Shown: positions 16,618 through 26,017, counted from the first letter of the stretch. The stretch is DNA of 63,404 bases from Verrucomicrobiota bacterium (GCA_947471985.1 CANIZL010000026.1:1-63404); one strand, 5' to 3'. Made by a program: numbers and translations. Notes: a model not told the origin generated them from the sequence alone.

Positions 16618-19337
16618 TGGTATTCGAGGGTGAGGGTGGTGTGGCCGGCGGACAGTTTCAGAGGAAGCAAGACTTCGGCGGGATTGCCATCGCGGACGAT
16701 TCCCGGGTGGTCACTCGTGATGCGCACGTGAAGTCGTTCGATCTCGAAGTGGCGATCCGTGTGCGCCCGAACGGACTTGCCCGCGGCCGCACGGAAGTAA
16801 AAAGGCAATGGTTCCGCGGCGGACTCGAAGCGCAGCGTCCGCCGGAAATAGGCCCGGCCGTCAGGATCGCGCACGTCTTCGAAATAATCCTTCACGGCGA
16901 TGTCGCCATACTGATAGCGGAACGTGGGACGACGCTGGGCGTCGAGATGATACCCGCGGAACTGGTATCCATGATCCTGCGGAAAGGGATAATTGTTCCG
17001 GCCCTTATACGGCCAGCTGTCCTCCAGCGATTTCAGGCGATGAAACGGAATGCCCGGAGGAAACGGAACGGTATCGGTGCCGCGCGGATGAAAGGAGCCC
17101 AGATCCACGTTTGCGAATTCGCCCTTCCAGAGTTGGCGCAGCGCCATTTCCTCGGCGTCGAAAATCAAATGGATGCGCTCCGGATAACCCACGCCAATGC
17201 CGCGGTAACCCACCGGGCTCCGACCCCGACAAATCTCGGTCAGATCGCCGACCCGGAGTTCATTGGCTTGACGCGATAGTCCGAGCGGTTTCCGGGCGCG
17301 GCCGCCGTCGGCCAGATAAATCCAGAGCGCCTCAATTTGTTGCGCGGTATTGCCGCCGAGAATGTTGGGGCGGACGGATTCACCGTCCGGCCAATAGCTG
17401 GGCATGATCACATTCGGGTGAAAGCGCGCCGGCTGCCGGAGGTAGAGATGGAACCAATTCTTCTGGAGTCGTTCGGCCACCGTCACGAGATCGAGGGCCC
17501 CGACTTCGCCAGATCGCTGCCCGTTGAATTCATGGCAGAGAATACAGCCCAACCCGGCGGTGCCGATCATCTCGTGGCCGGCATTCCGGGATTCCTGAAG
17601 GTTGGCCACTGCGGGAAACTCCACCGCCTCCAGGTGGTCCACCTGGCCGAACAATTTCACGAGTTCGCCGACGTTGGCCTCGCCAAACTGGGGCATGCTG
17701 GTTTCCACATAGCCGCGCGGACGTTGCCCGCGGAGCAGCACCGCGGCGATCGCTTCCGACTTCAACTTGGCGCCCACGTGCGACAGCGGCGGGGGCAGAA
17801 GGCCCTGATCCCCAAGGGACGGCTGGGTTCCGGTGAAGAGCCCCTTCCGTTCCGGGGCGATGCCCCCAAGACCGGCGCGCTCGTGACAGGCGATGCAGTT
17901 GAAGGTGACGAGCGTCTTGTCGACCTGTTGACGGGCGTCGAGCTGAAGCTGTTCGGCCCAGGGCAAAGCGCGGGCGATCCAATCGCGTTGCTCGGTCGAC
18001 AGATCGAAGCGCGGCCACGGCCCGGGAGTTCCACTCAAACAACCCCGTGCGGAATCCAACTTCGCCAACGCCGTGGCGGGCGCCGCAGGTACCGCGAGAT
18101 CGTCATGGCAATTCGCGCAACCCAGCTTGCCGAAATGCTCCCGCCCCCGCGCCGCGAGTTCCGGCTTCACGACGAACGGTTCCAACACCGGAATGGGTTC
18201 GGGCGAAATCGACAGCATCGACGACGGTATCCGCTGCCGCACTCCGCCGGGCCCGGCCATTTCCAGGGAGAATTCCGGATCATACCCCGTGTGAAAATAA
18301 GTGACCTGCACCCGTCGCCAACCGGCGGCCAGATCCGCCCCGCCTTCCAGTTCCTTGGGTCCGCGCCGATCACTGGGATCCTGTCGGACGAGGTCCTTAC
18401 CGTCGATCGACAGCGAACCGCCGTTCATTTTGAGGAAGAACGTATAGCGTCCGCCGTTGGTGAGATTCATCCAGCCCTCGTATCGAATCGCTGTGTGGTG
18501 CTCGACCTTCCCCAGGCTGGATAAGGAAAAGTCCGCCACGATTCCCGCCCGTTCCGCCCGCACGTGTTCGCTGGACAACCCCTCCCACACCTGGCCGCGA
18601 TACAGGGTATAGGCCAGCGGCCCGGGAACCCGCGTGTCCTGCAATAGGTAGTGGGCGATGCGCTCCACCTCGGCTCCGGCCAGACGCAGATCCGGCATAC
18701 GACCCGACGGCCGATGGAGCAGCGGTTGGCGCAGAAACGCCGTCAGACTCTTGAAGCTGTATTTCCCCTCCAACGCCCCCAACGGCACGGAGGTCTTCGG
18801 AAGCAATTCTTGTCCGCGGGCATCCCGCGGGGAGTGACACGCCGCGCAGCCGCGGGAGTGAAACAGTCGCTGACCCTGCTGCGCCGCCACCGCGTCGGGT
18901 GGCTGCAGGGAAAAGTCATTTGTTTTCACCGATAGCAGAAAATGCGTGAGAGCCAGCGCCACCGGTTGCCGGTCTGCGCTGGTGAGCGAGGTCGGCATGT
19001 CCGGCATCGTGGTGCCCGGTTTGGTTCCCTGCGGATCGTGGAGAAAGGCGGCCAGATACTTCGGATTCACCCGCGCGCCGAGGTCCGCGAGTCGCGGCGC
19101 CTTCTTGGATCGCGCGACCAGAGAGGCGTCGCCCCGATGGCAGGCGACGCAGTTCAACTCCTCGATCAGCACCTGGCCTTTGAGCGCCGGATCCAGTTGG
19201 CTGGTCGTCAAGGCGGGGAGGATCACCTCCGCACAGGCTGGCGAAATCAATCCCAGGACCAGGAGCGTGCCCGCAAGGATCCGCCGGAGTCGTGCTGAAT
19301 CCTGCATCCGGGCATTGATTTTCAAGGGCGACGTCAT
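16611..19337 (-). CDS. Large multihaem c-type cytochrome with PA14 domain
   Basis: A 908-aa exported protein, counted from the ATG at 19337; an ATG at 19307 would give a tidier signal peptide (MQDSARLRRILAGTLL). Five CXXCH haem sites are visible in order: CVACH, CAACH, CANCH, CIACH and CILCH. Between the second and third lies a PA14-like beta domain (YTLYRGQVWEGLSS onwards), probably carbohydrate-binding. The C-terminal 250 residues form another beta domain seen in PVC dehydrogenase proteins. Expected role: periplasmic or surface electron acceptor for the overlapping dehydrogenase. The domain set is typical of Planctomycetes and Verrucomicrobia. Confidence 0.85.
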   Translation of the reverse strand: MTSPLKINARMQDSARLRRILAGTLLVLGLISPACAEVILPALTTSQLDPALKGQVLIEELNCVACHRGDASLVARSKKAPRLADLGARVNPKYLAAFLHDPQGTKPGTTMPDMPTSLTSADRQPVALALTHFLLSVKTNDFSLQPPDAVAAQQGQRLFHSRGCAACHSPRDARGQELLPKTSVPLGALEGKYSFKSLTAFLRQPLLHRPSGRMPDLRLAGAEVERIAHYLLQDTRVPGPLAYTLYRGQVWEGLSSEHVRAERAGIVADFSLSSLGKVEHHTAIRYEGWMNLTNGGRYTFFLKMNGGSLSIDGKDLVRQDPSDRRGPKELEGGADLAAGWRRVQVTYFHTGYDPEFSLEMAGPGGVRQRIPSSMLSISPEPIPVLEPFVVKPELAARGREHFGKLGCANCHDDLAVPAAPATALAKLDSARGCLSGTPGPWPRFDLSTEQRDWIARALPWAEQLQLDARQQVDKTLVTFNCIACHERAGLGGIAPERKGLFTGTQPSLGDQGLLPPPLSHVGAKLKSEAIAAVLLRGQRPRGYVETSMPQFGEANVGELVKLFGQVDHLEAVEFPAVANLQESRNAGHEMIGTAGLGCILCHEFNGQRSGEVGALDLVTVAERLQKNWFHLYLRQPARFHPNVIMPSYWPDGESVRPNILGGNTAQQIEALWIYLADGGRARKPLGLSRQANELRVGDLTEICRGRSPVGYRGIGVGYPERIHLIFDAEEMALRQLWKGEFANVDLGSFHPRGTDTVPFPPGIPFHRLKSLEDSWPYKGRNNYPFPQDHGYQFRGYHLDAQRRPTFRYQYGDIAVKDYFEDVRDPDGRAYFRRTLRFESAAEPLPFYFRAAAGKSVRAHTDRHFEIERLHVRITSDHPGIVRDGNPAEVLLPLKLSAGHTTLTLEYQW

Positions 19338-19516
19338 TGGCTTGATCCGATGGAGGAGAATAGGCGGGCACGTTCCGTTGGCCACCCTTGCAACGCGGGG
19401 AAGAGCGAATACTTCGTCATCGGCTCCGCGCCCGGAGGGCTCGCGCCGTATTCCGGACCTTTGGGCTTCCGCATTTCTTCCGAAAACGGCAGGGGGTGAA
19501 TCGATAAACTCTGAAG

Positions 19517-19900
19517 ATGACGACGGCCGGGGGATGGATATCTTTCGGCGTGCACATTTCCCCTCGGTTTCTGGCTCTGGCCGCCCTCGGGTTCGCGCTT
19601 TCCGGGTGTGATTCCAAGCCGGCGGCCAAACCCGCCAACGCCGGCGGCAATAGTCCGCTCACCGCGCCCATCGATTATATCGCCGCGCAGGGCAAGGCGA
19701 AGCAGCACACCACCAAGGTGATCTCCACCGTCGAGATCGAGGCCGCCATCCGGCAATTCCAAGCCATCGAGGATCGCCTGCCCACGGGTTTCGACGAACT
19801 GGTGTCCCAGCACTATCTGCAGTCCGTCCCAGCCGCGCCGCGCGGAAAACGCTTCACGTACAATCCCCAGACCGGCCAGATCGGCCTGGTCAACGAGTAG
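19517..19900 (+). CDS. Small lipoprotein, pseudopilin-tail-like
   Basis: A 127-aa product with a hydrophobic stretch and lipobox LSGC (cysteine near residue 31), so probably membrane-anchored by lipidation. The C-terminal part (AIRQFQAIEDRLPTGFDELV, then GKRFTYNPQTGQIGLV) resembles the globular tail of type II secretion pseudopilin-like proteins common in Verrucomicrobia. GTG 19550 is an alternative start that keeps the signal. It is divergent from the cytochrome operon. Function unknown. Confidence 0.65.
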   Translation: MTTAGGWISFGVHISPRFLALAALGFALSGCDSKPAAKPANAGGNSPLTAPIDYIAAQGKAKQHTTKVISTVEIEAAIRQFQAIEDRLPTGFDELVSQHYLQSVPAAPRGKRFTYNPQTGQIGLVNE

Positions 19901-19955
19901 GCCCGCGGCCGCCTCCGCCCTTTCCAAAACTACGCGGTGCCGCCACGCTCCGCGG

Positions 19956-21101
19956 ATGAATTCCCTTTTGCGTCGCCTCGGCTCGGGGTTCGCCCTGCTC
20001 GGCTCCCTGCTCGCCGCCGCGCCTCTCGCGGGCGCCGGTGCGGAAGAGTTTGTCCCGCTCTTCAACGGCCGGGATCTCAGCGGCTGGGTCAACGTCAACT
20101 GCGCCCCCGAAACCTTCGTGGTGCGCGACGGCATGATTCATTGCGACGGCGTACCCACCGGCGCGCTGCGCACCACGCGGCAATACGAGAATTTCATCCT
20201 CGAACTCGATTGGCGTCACCTGGTTCCGGCCGGAAACGCCGGGGTCTTCATTTGGGCCTCCCCCCTGCCCGCTCCGGGTCAGCCCTTTCTGCGCGCAGTG
20301 GAAGTCCAGGTGCTGGATCATGGCTACGGCCAATCCGATTGGTTCACCACCCACGGCGATGTCTTTCCCATCCACGGTTCCTCCATGAAACCGTTTTCGC
20401 CGAGCAAGGGGGATCGCAGTTTTCCCAAGGAGAAGCGCAGCCATCCGTCGCCCGAGTGGAATCATTACCGCGTCGTGGCCACCAACGGCGTGTTGCGTCT
20501 GTCGGTCAATGGCGCGGAGGTTTCCGGCGGCACGAACTGCAATTGGCGCAAGGGATTCATCGGCCTGGAATCCGAGGGCGGCACGGTCGATTGGCGCAAT
20601 CTGCGAATTCAGGAACTGCCCTCCACCGGCGCCACCGCGGAGCAATCGGCCCCGCCCGCCGAGGCCTGGCGGAGTCTCTACGACGGCCGCGGATTCCGCG
20701 GCTGGACGCTGCCCAAGGATCAGCCGGGCGTGTGGACCAATGCCGACTGGAATCTGCGCAGCACCACCACTGCCGCGCCGGGAGCGATTCTCTGGGCGAA
20801 CGATTCCCTTAATCCGGAGGAGTGGTTCTTCGACTGGCGCTGGGACGGGAAGACCTCGGAACGAATTCCCCCGCTGGCCTTGCGCTTCGGGGACGAACCC
20901 AACCCGATTCCCCTGCCGCCGTTGTCCGCCGCGCGCGCCGACGGCTGGAATCGTCTGCACCTGCGGCGGCGCGGAACCACCGTGGATCTGGTGTTGAACG
21001 GCGCCGCGGCCGGCACGGTGAGCGTACCCACCGGACCGTTCCGTCTCGGACTCCGACCGGGTGGTGTCCCGATCCTCTTCGGCAACGTCTTCGTTAAATG
21101 A
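19956..21101 (+). CDS. Secreted DUF1080 (3-keto-disaccharide hydrolase-like) protein
   Basis: A 381-aa exported protein with signal peptide ending near LAGAGAEE. The first lectin-like DUF1080 unit starts FVPLFNGRDLSGWVNV and includes GNAGVFIWA and VEVQVLDHG. A second, shorter half begins WRSLYDGRGFRGWTL, so the domain appears tandem. Family members include concanavalin-like folds and 3-keto-glycoside hydrolases; catalysis is not proven here. It is followed one base later by the FAD oxidoreductase gene, suggesting joint work on an oxidised sugar. Confidence 0.75.
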   Translation: MNSLLRRLGSGFALLGSLLAAAPLAGAGAEEFVPLFNGRDLSGWVNVNCAPETFVVRDGMIHCDGVPTGALRTTRQYENFILELDWRHLVPAGNAGVFIWASPLPAPGQPFLRAVEVQVLDHGYGQSDWFTTHGDVFPIHGSSMKPFSPSKGDRSFPKEKRSHPSPEWNHYRVVATNGVLRLSVNGAEVSGGTNCNWRKGFIGLESEGGTVDWRNLRIQELPSTGATAEQSAPPAEAWRSLYDGRGFRGWTLPKDQPGVWTNADWNLRSTTTAAPGAILWANDSLNPEEWFFDWRWDGKTSERIPPLALRFGDEPNPIPLPPLSAARADGWNRLHLRRRGTTVDLVLNGAAAGTVSVPTGPFRLGLRPGGVPILFGNVFVK

Positions 21102-21102
21102 A

Positions 21103-22827
21103 ATGAAGCGCCGCGCGTTCTGTCGGGACGTTTCGTTGGGGATGGCGGGTCTGGCGTGGACGGGCTGGACGCAGCGGCTCCGGGCGCAGTCGCTCGACAC
21201 CGCGCGGGAACTGACCGCGGATCTCGTCATTATCGGCGGCGGTTTTGGCGGCGTCGCCGCCGCCCTCGCGGCCTGCCGGGCCGGACTGCAGGTCATCCTC
21301 ACGGAGGAGACCGATTGGCTCGGCGGACAGGTTTCCAGTCAGGCGGTGCCGCCCGATGAACATCCCTGGATCGAAAGCCACGGGTGCACCCGCTCCTACC
21401 GGACCTTCCGCGACGGCGTCCGCGCCTACTATCGCGAGCATTTTCCCCTCACCGCGGCGGCTCGGGCCAATCCCCGATTAAATCCCGGTAATGGCTGGGT
21501 CTCCCGTCTCTGTCATGAACCGCGCGTCGCCCGCGCCGTGCTCGAACAAATGCTCGCGCCGTATCTGGCCGCCGGGCAATTGCGCGTGCTCCTGGAATGC
21601 GTCCCCACCGCTGCCCAGCACGAAGGAGATCGCGTCCAGGCCGTCACGGTTCGGGACCTGCGCTCCGGCCGCCTGATCACCCTGAACGCGCCGTATTTTG
21701 CCGACGCCACGGAACTCGGGGATCTGCTGCCGCTGACGGGCACCGAATTTGTCACCGGCGCGGAAGCGCGCGCCGAGACCCAGGAAGAACACGCGCCGGA
21801 AAAGGCCGATCCCCTGGACCAACAAGGCATCACCGCCTGCTTCGCCCTGGATTATCTGCCCGGTGAGGACCACACCCTCGCGCGCCCCGCGGAATACGCG
21901 TTTTGGCGCGACTACGCGCCCCGGATGCAGCCGGCCTATGCCGGCGGACCTGAGGGACGTCTGCTGGCTTGGGCCGCCCCCGACCCGGCCACCCTGACGC
22001 CGCGCGGACTGATCTGCGATCCCACGGAAAAGGCCGAAGGGCGCAATCTCTGGACGTACCGGCGCATCGCCGACCCCGGTCAATTTGCACCGGGCACCTA
22101 CCGCAGCGCGGTGACCTGCGTCAATTGGCCGCAGAATGATTATTGGTTGGGGCCGCTGGTCGGTCCGGGAGTCACCGAAGCGCAGCGAAAGCAGCACGAA
22201 CAGCGCGCCCGCCAGTTGAGCCTGTCGCTGGTTTACTGGATGCAGACGGAGGCGCCGCGGCCCGACGGCGGCACGGGGTGGAAGGGATTGCGCCTGCGAC
22301 CGGATGTCGTCGGCAGTTCCGATGGACTGGCCAAGCAGGTTTATATCCGCGAGGCGCGGCGGATCCGCGCGGAATTCACCGTCACCGAAAACCATGTCGG
22401 CACCGAAGCGCGCCAGCGTCTCACGGGCCAGCCGGAGGAAACGGTGAAGGCGGAAACGTTTCCGGATTCGGTGGGCGTCGGCGCCTATCGCATCGATCTG
22501 CATCCCAGCACGTCGGGACGCAATTACGTCGATCTTTCCTCCCTGCCCTTTCAGATCCCGCTCGGCGCCCTGCTGCCCCGTCGGATGGAGAATCTTCTGC
22601 CCGCCGCCAAGAACCTGGGTGTAACGCACGTCACGAACGGCTGTTACCGACTGCACCCGGTGGAATGGAACATCGGTGAAGCTGTGGGCGCGTTGGTGGC
22701 CTTCTGTCGGGAGCGAAAGATTCTGCCGCGACAGGTGCGAAAGGAAGCCCGTCAACTGGCCGACTTTCAACAACGCCTGCGCAGCCAGGGCTTCGAACTC
22801 GAATGGCCGCAAACGCGGCCGCTCTGA
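21103..22827 (+). CDS. FAD-dependent oxidoreductase, Tat-type export signal
   Basis: A 574-aa flavoprotein of the FAD_oxidored (glucose-inhibited division A-like) type. The N-terminus MKRRAFCRDVSLGMAGLAW looks like a twin-arginine signal. The Rossmann motif IIGGGFGGVAAALAA follows near residue 42, then TDWLGGQVSSQ, and a C-terminal GVTHVTNGCYRLHPVEWN that resembles the FAD-binding tail of the family. The ATG at 21103 is one base beyond the DUF1080 stop. Such proteins are abundant in polysaccharide-degrading PVC bacteria; the substrate is unknown. Confidence 0.8.
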   Translation: MKRRAFCRDVSLGMAGLAWTGWTQRLRAQSLDTARELTADLVIIGGGFGGVAAALAACRAGLQVILTEETDWLGGQVSSQAVPPDEHPWIESHGCTRSYRTFRDGVRAYYREHFPLTAAARANPRLNPGNGWVSRLCHEPRVARAVLEQMLAPYLAAGQLRVLLECVPTAAQHEGDRVQAVTVRDLRSGRLITLNAPYFADATELGDLLPLTGTEFVTGAEARAETQEEHAPEKADPLDQQGITACFALDYLPGEDHTLARPAEYAFWRDYAPRMQPAYAGGPEGRLLAWAAPDPATLTPRGLICDPTEKAEGRNLWTYRRIADPGQFAPGTYRSAVTCVNWPQNDYWLGPLVGPGVTEAQRKQHEQRARQLSLSLVYWMQTEAPRPDGGTGWKGLRLRPDVVGSSDGLAKQVYIREARRIRAEFTVTENHVGTEARQRLTGQPEETVKAETFPDSVGVGAYRIDLHPSTSGRNYVDLSSLPFQIPLGALLPRRMENLLPAAKNLGVTHVTNGCYRLHPVEWNIGEAVGALVAFCRERKILPRQVRKEARQLADFQQRLRSQGFELEWPQTRPL

Positions 22828-22895
22828 GCCCTCGTTCGCCACCGCCGCGTCCGCGAGCGCGAACCCTCCTTTCGTCTTCCCGCTCCCCATAGCAC

Positions 22896-22928
22896 CCTCT
22901 TCTCCGCGCCTCCGCGCCTCCGCGTGCC
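22896..22928. repeat. Short C/G/T-rich intergenic direct repeat
   Basis: The gap 22828-22993 contains CCTCTTCTCCG followed by CGCCTCCG units repeated head to tail. Similar CGCCTCCGCG runs recur in intergenic DNA of many bacteria. Nothing here suggests a gene. Confidence 0.4.
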
Positions 22929-22958
22929 ATTCCCTCTCTTTATTTTCCCGTTGACTTT

Positions 22959-22990
22959 TTACAACTGTAAAGACACGATTACAGAAGTAA
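22959..22990. promoter_or_regulatory. Twin BlaI-type operator over the blaI/M56 promoter
   Basis: Two dyads, TTACAACTGTAA (22959-22970) and TTACAGAAGTAA (22979-22990), have centres 20 bp apart, about two helical turns. The first contains TACA-N2-TGTA, matching BlaI/MecI operators. TTGACT at 22951-22956 could be a -35 box, and the second dyad covers the ribosome site directly before the ATG at 22994. This predicts autorepression of the operon. Confidence 0.65.
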
Positions 22991-22993
22991 CAC

Positions 22994-23404
22994 ATGACCA
23001 CACCACCCGAGCTGACCGAAGCGGAATGGGATCTTATCAAGGCCGTCTGGGAATTGGAACCCTGTCCCGCCCCCACCGTCCAGGAGCACCTCGCCCAGAC
23101 CCGGGCCTGGAGTTATTCCACGGTGCGAACACTGCTGGATCGGATGGTCGGCAAGGGACTGCTGACGGCAGAGAAGTTACGCAACCTGACGCTCTATCGG
23201 GCCGTGGTGACCCGCGAGCAGGCACAGCTCGGTGAATTGCGCTACGCGTTGAAACACGCCTTCGACGGCGCCCTGACGCCGCTGGTGCAATGCCTGCTGG
23301 ACTCCGAGAAGGTTTCGAGCCAGCAGCTTGATCAACTGGAGGCCCTGATCGCCGCCAAACGCCGGACCGCGAAACCGCGCTCCAACAAACCGCCCACCGC
23401 TTAG
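22994..23404 (+). CDS. BlaI/MecI-family transcriptional repressor
   Basis: A 136-aa winged-helix repressor of the Penicillinase_R family. LTEAEWDLIKAVWELEPC and the recognition-helix region WSYSTVRTLLDRMVGKGLL match the family well, and the C-terminal helices allow dimerisation. In BlaR1/BlaI pairs the sensor's metalloprotease triggers loss of the repressor. The next gene, 15 bp downstream, encodes an M56 peptidase, and the operator dyads upstream support autoregulation. The inducer need not be a beta-lactam here, because the sensor lacks a penicillin-binding domain. Confidence 0.92.
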   Translation: MTTPPELTEAEWDLIKAVWELEPCPAPTVQEHLAQTRAWSYSTVRTLLDRMVGKGLLTAEKLRNLTLYRAVVTREQAQLGELRYALKHAFDGALTPLVQCLLDSEKVSSQQLDQLEALIAAKRRTAKPRSNKPPTA

Positions 23405-23419
23405 CGCGCCCCGCATCCC

Positions 23420-25963
23420 ATGTCCCACCTCCTGCTCACCGCACTGAATGCCTGGGGTCACGCAGCGCTCCTCGGCGCGCTGCAGATTTCCCTGCAAGTG
23501 CTCCTCCTCACGATCGCACTCCTGCTCGTCGATGGCTGGGCCCGGCATCGCGTGCGCGCCGCACTGCGGTACGGCCTTTGGATGCTCATCGTGCTGCGTC
23601 TACTCCTGCCGCCCGGGCTGTTGTCGCCCACGAGCGTCGCGTATTGGCTGGGACCCCGCCTGACTCCGCCACGGGTGGAGCCCGCACCGGCCGCGTGGCA
23701 GGTGACCTTCTCGGAACCGCGCCCCGAATCGTCACTGCCCGTCGCCGGGATTCCGTTCCAGGCGTCCGGCCCCCCGCCCCTGACCTTCCACGCGCTGCTG
23801 TTGTTGACGTGGCTCGGCGGCGCGAGCGTGTTCGCTGGTTGGATCTGGCGGGGACAGCGGCGCGTGGCCCAACTGCTGCGCTCGGCCGGGCCCGCGCCCG
23901 CGGAACTTCAGGCGCTGCTCCGTACCGCCGCCCAGGACGTGGGACTGCGCCACCCGCCCGAACTGCGCTGGAGCCGGACCCCGCACAGCCCCGCCCTCTG
24001 CGGACTGTGGCGCCCGGTGATCGTCGTCCCCGCCACCCTGCAGCTGTCCCCCGCCGCGTGGCGCACCGTCTTCCTGCATGAGTTGATTCATCTGCAACGG
24101 CGTGACCTGTGGGCCAATGCCCTGCAGGTGTTGACCCAACTCGTCTGGTGGTGGAATCCACTCGTGTGGTGGACCCACGCCCGCATCCGGCAATTGCGCG
24201 AGACCGCGGTCGATGAAGCCGTGATGCTGTCGACCAATCCGGAAACCAGCGACTACCCCGCCACGCTCGTGGCAATGGCCCGGCACTGTCTCGTCCGCCC
24301 CGCGCTCACCCTGAACTTCGTCGGCATTCTGGAATCGCCCTCCCGGTTGGAACGTCGGGTGCGACGCCTGTTGGAACAACCGTTGCCGCGGACCGCGCGA
24401 CTCGGTTGGGGCGGCTGGATGATTATTCTGTTGGCCGCCGCCGGCGCCGTGCCGATGGGCTTCGATCCGCGCACTGAGGCCGCTGCGGCAGCGCCCGTCA
24501 CGGCCCCGACCAATCCCACCAAACCGACCGCAACCAAACCGCGTCCGGCGGAAGCCACCCCGACCCCGACCACCCCCCTCCATACGCGCCTCTACCAGCT
24601 CGATCCGCAGCTCGTGGCGACGAAGCTTGCCGGAGTGCTCCCGGAAAGCCTGACCGCCGCGGAACACCCCGGCCTCACTCTCCGCCGCTTCTTCCAGCAG
24701 AAGGGAATTGAATTTCCGGTCATCGTTCCGGACCCACCCGCCCAGGATCCCCAGCGGGCCACGGAAAACCCGACCCTGTCCCAGCAGGGCGCAAATCCGG
24801 CCTTGTTCTACGAGGACAGCGGACGACTTTTTGTTCGCCACACCCCGGCCGCGCTGGACATGCTGAACGAGATCCTCCAGCCCCTGGTCGCGCCCGACCC
24901 GCCGGGTTCGGCGGCGACGTCCCCCTCGGCCCCGCCCGCTCTGCCGGCCGCACCCGGCACGCTCGTGACCCGCACGTACCGGCTGGACGCCGTCGCCTTG
25001 GTGCGACTCTTGAACGAGGCATCCAACGAGCCCATTCCCGCGGGACAGGACGTGGTGCAGACCCAATTCAAGCGCTTCCTCCGCCGGCTCGGACTGAACA
25101 TTCCCTTGAGCGTCCCCGATGGGCCGGCTTTGGCGGATTTTCCCGCTGCCTTCATCAACACCAATACCGCCATACTCTTCGTCCGCGCCTCCGCGGCGGA
25201 TCAAGCTCGCTTGGAGCGAACCCTCCAACGCCTCAACCAGCAACCCGCGCAGATCACGCTCGAATGCCGTTTTGTGGAGGGCGGTATCGACAGCGTGACC
25301 CGCTTGAATCTCGATTGGGAAACTCCGAAAACAACCAATGGCAGCCCCCACCCGGCGGCACCGCAGGTCCGCTTGACCGCCGCCGCCACGGCCGAGTTGA
25401 TCCAGCAATTGGAAGCTTTTCCGGATATCGAAATCCTATCGACGCCCAAGGTCACGACCCTCTCGGACCGTGCCGCGCAAATTTTCGTCGGTGACACCAA
25501 AACCGTCGTGATCGGCCAGTCCAACTCCGCCGCCGGACCCGTCACCCTCACCCAGCAAATCGCGACCGGTCCGTCCGTGGAGCTTCTGGTGGTCTCCGAT
25601 CCTCAACAGCCCACGCTGATGCGCGTCACCGCCTCGGGACAGGTGGTGGAATTCCTGGGCTATGAAGAAGCGCCCAACCCGAAGCCGCTGATCCGAACGA
25701 ATTCAGCGCAAGGAATCGCCCGGCTACGGGATGGTCAGACGCTGGTCCTGCAGTTGCCGGCGATTACCAACACCGTCCAGATGGTCGACCGGGTACCGTA
25801 TCTCTCGGATATTCCCCTCGTCGGACGCCTCTTCACCAGTCGCAGCTCGGGGTCGGTAGTGCGCCAACGTCTGGTCCTGGTGACCCCGATGCTGATCGAT
25901 GCCGCGGGAAACCGGATTCGCGATCCGGAGCACAAACTCTTCGATCCGGCGATTCTTCCGTAA
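23420..25963 (+). CDS. M56 (BlaR1-type) membrane metallopeptidase fused to a secretin-like domain
   Basis: An 847-aa fusion. Residues 1-355 are BlaR1-like: hydrophobic helices near 12-38, 47-65 and 120-142, zinc motif HELIH at 220-224, a downstream ETAVDEAVM that may supply the third ligand, and another helix near 334-352. A Thr/Pro/Ala linker follows. The rest is secretin-like: two N-domain-type repeats (each with LFVRHTPA- or ILFVRASAA-like strands), ITLECRFVE, then IEILSTPKVTT and VPYLSDIPLVGRLF, the conserved C-terminal secretin signature. Classical BlaR1 carries a penicillin-binding sensor there. The predicted periplasmic secretin-like part may sense an envelope or secretion signal. Confidence 0.88.
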   Translation: MSHLLLTALNAWGHAALLGALQISLQVLLLTIALLLVDGWARHRVRAALRYGLWMLIVLRLLLPPGLLSPTSVAYWLGPRLTPPRVEPAPAAWQVTFSEPRPESSLPVAGIPFQASGPPPLTFHALLLLTWLGGASVFAGWIWRGQRRVAQLLRSAGPAPAELQALLRTAAQDVGLRHPPELRWSRTPHSPALCGLWRPVIVVPATLQLSPAAWRTVFLHELIHLQRRDLWANALQVLTQLVWWWNPLVWWTHARIRQLRETAVDEAVMLSTNPETSDYPATLVAMARHCLVRPALTLNFVGILESPSRLERRVRRLLEQPLPRTARLGWGGWMIILLAAAGAVPMGFDPRTEAAAAAPVTAPTNPTKPTATKPRPAEATPTPTTPLHTRLYQLDPQLVATKLAGVLPESLTAAEHPGLTLRRFFQQKGIEFPVIVPDPPAQDPQRATENPTLSQQGANPALFYEDSGRLFVRHTPAALDMLNEILQPLVAPDPPGSAATSPSAPPALPAAPGTLVTRTYRLDAVALVRLLNEASNEPIPAGQDVVQTQFKRFLRRLGLNIPLSVPDGPALADFPAAFINTNTAILFVRASAADQARLERTLQRLNQQPAQITLECRFVEGGIDSVTRLNLDWETPKTTNGSPHPAAPQVRLTAAATAELIQQLEAFPDIEILSTPKVTTLSDRAAQIFVGDTKTVVIGQSNSAAGPVTLTQQIATGPSVELLVVSDPQQPTLMRVTASGQVVEFLGYEEAPNPKPLIRTNSAQGIARLRDGQTLVLQLPAITNTVQMVDRVPYLSDIPLVGRLFTSRSSGSVVRQRLVLVTPMLIDAAGNRIRDPEHKLFDPAILP

Positions 25964-26017
25964 GGGTTCAGACGGACGAGCAACCGTGCGACGGCCGGCA
26001 ATGCGCCGCCGTCGGCC

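Noticed and set aside
15154-16731. 525-codon plus-strand frame opposite the propeller dehydrogenase
   Set aside because: The minus-strand protein has a signal peptide and family pattern; this frame does not.
22994-25963. Beta-lactam resistance operon
   Set aside because: The sensor has no penicillin-binding domain and no beta-lactamase gene is nearby, so the inducer is probably different.
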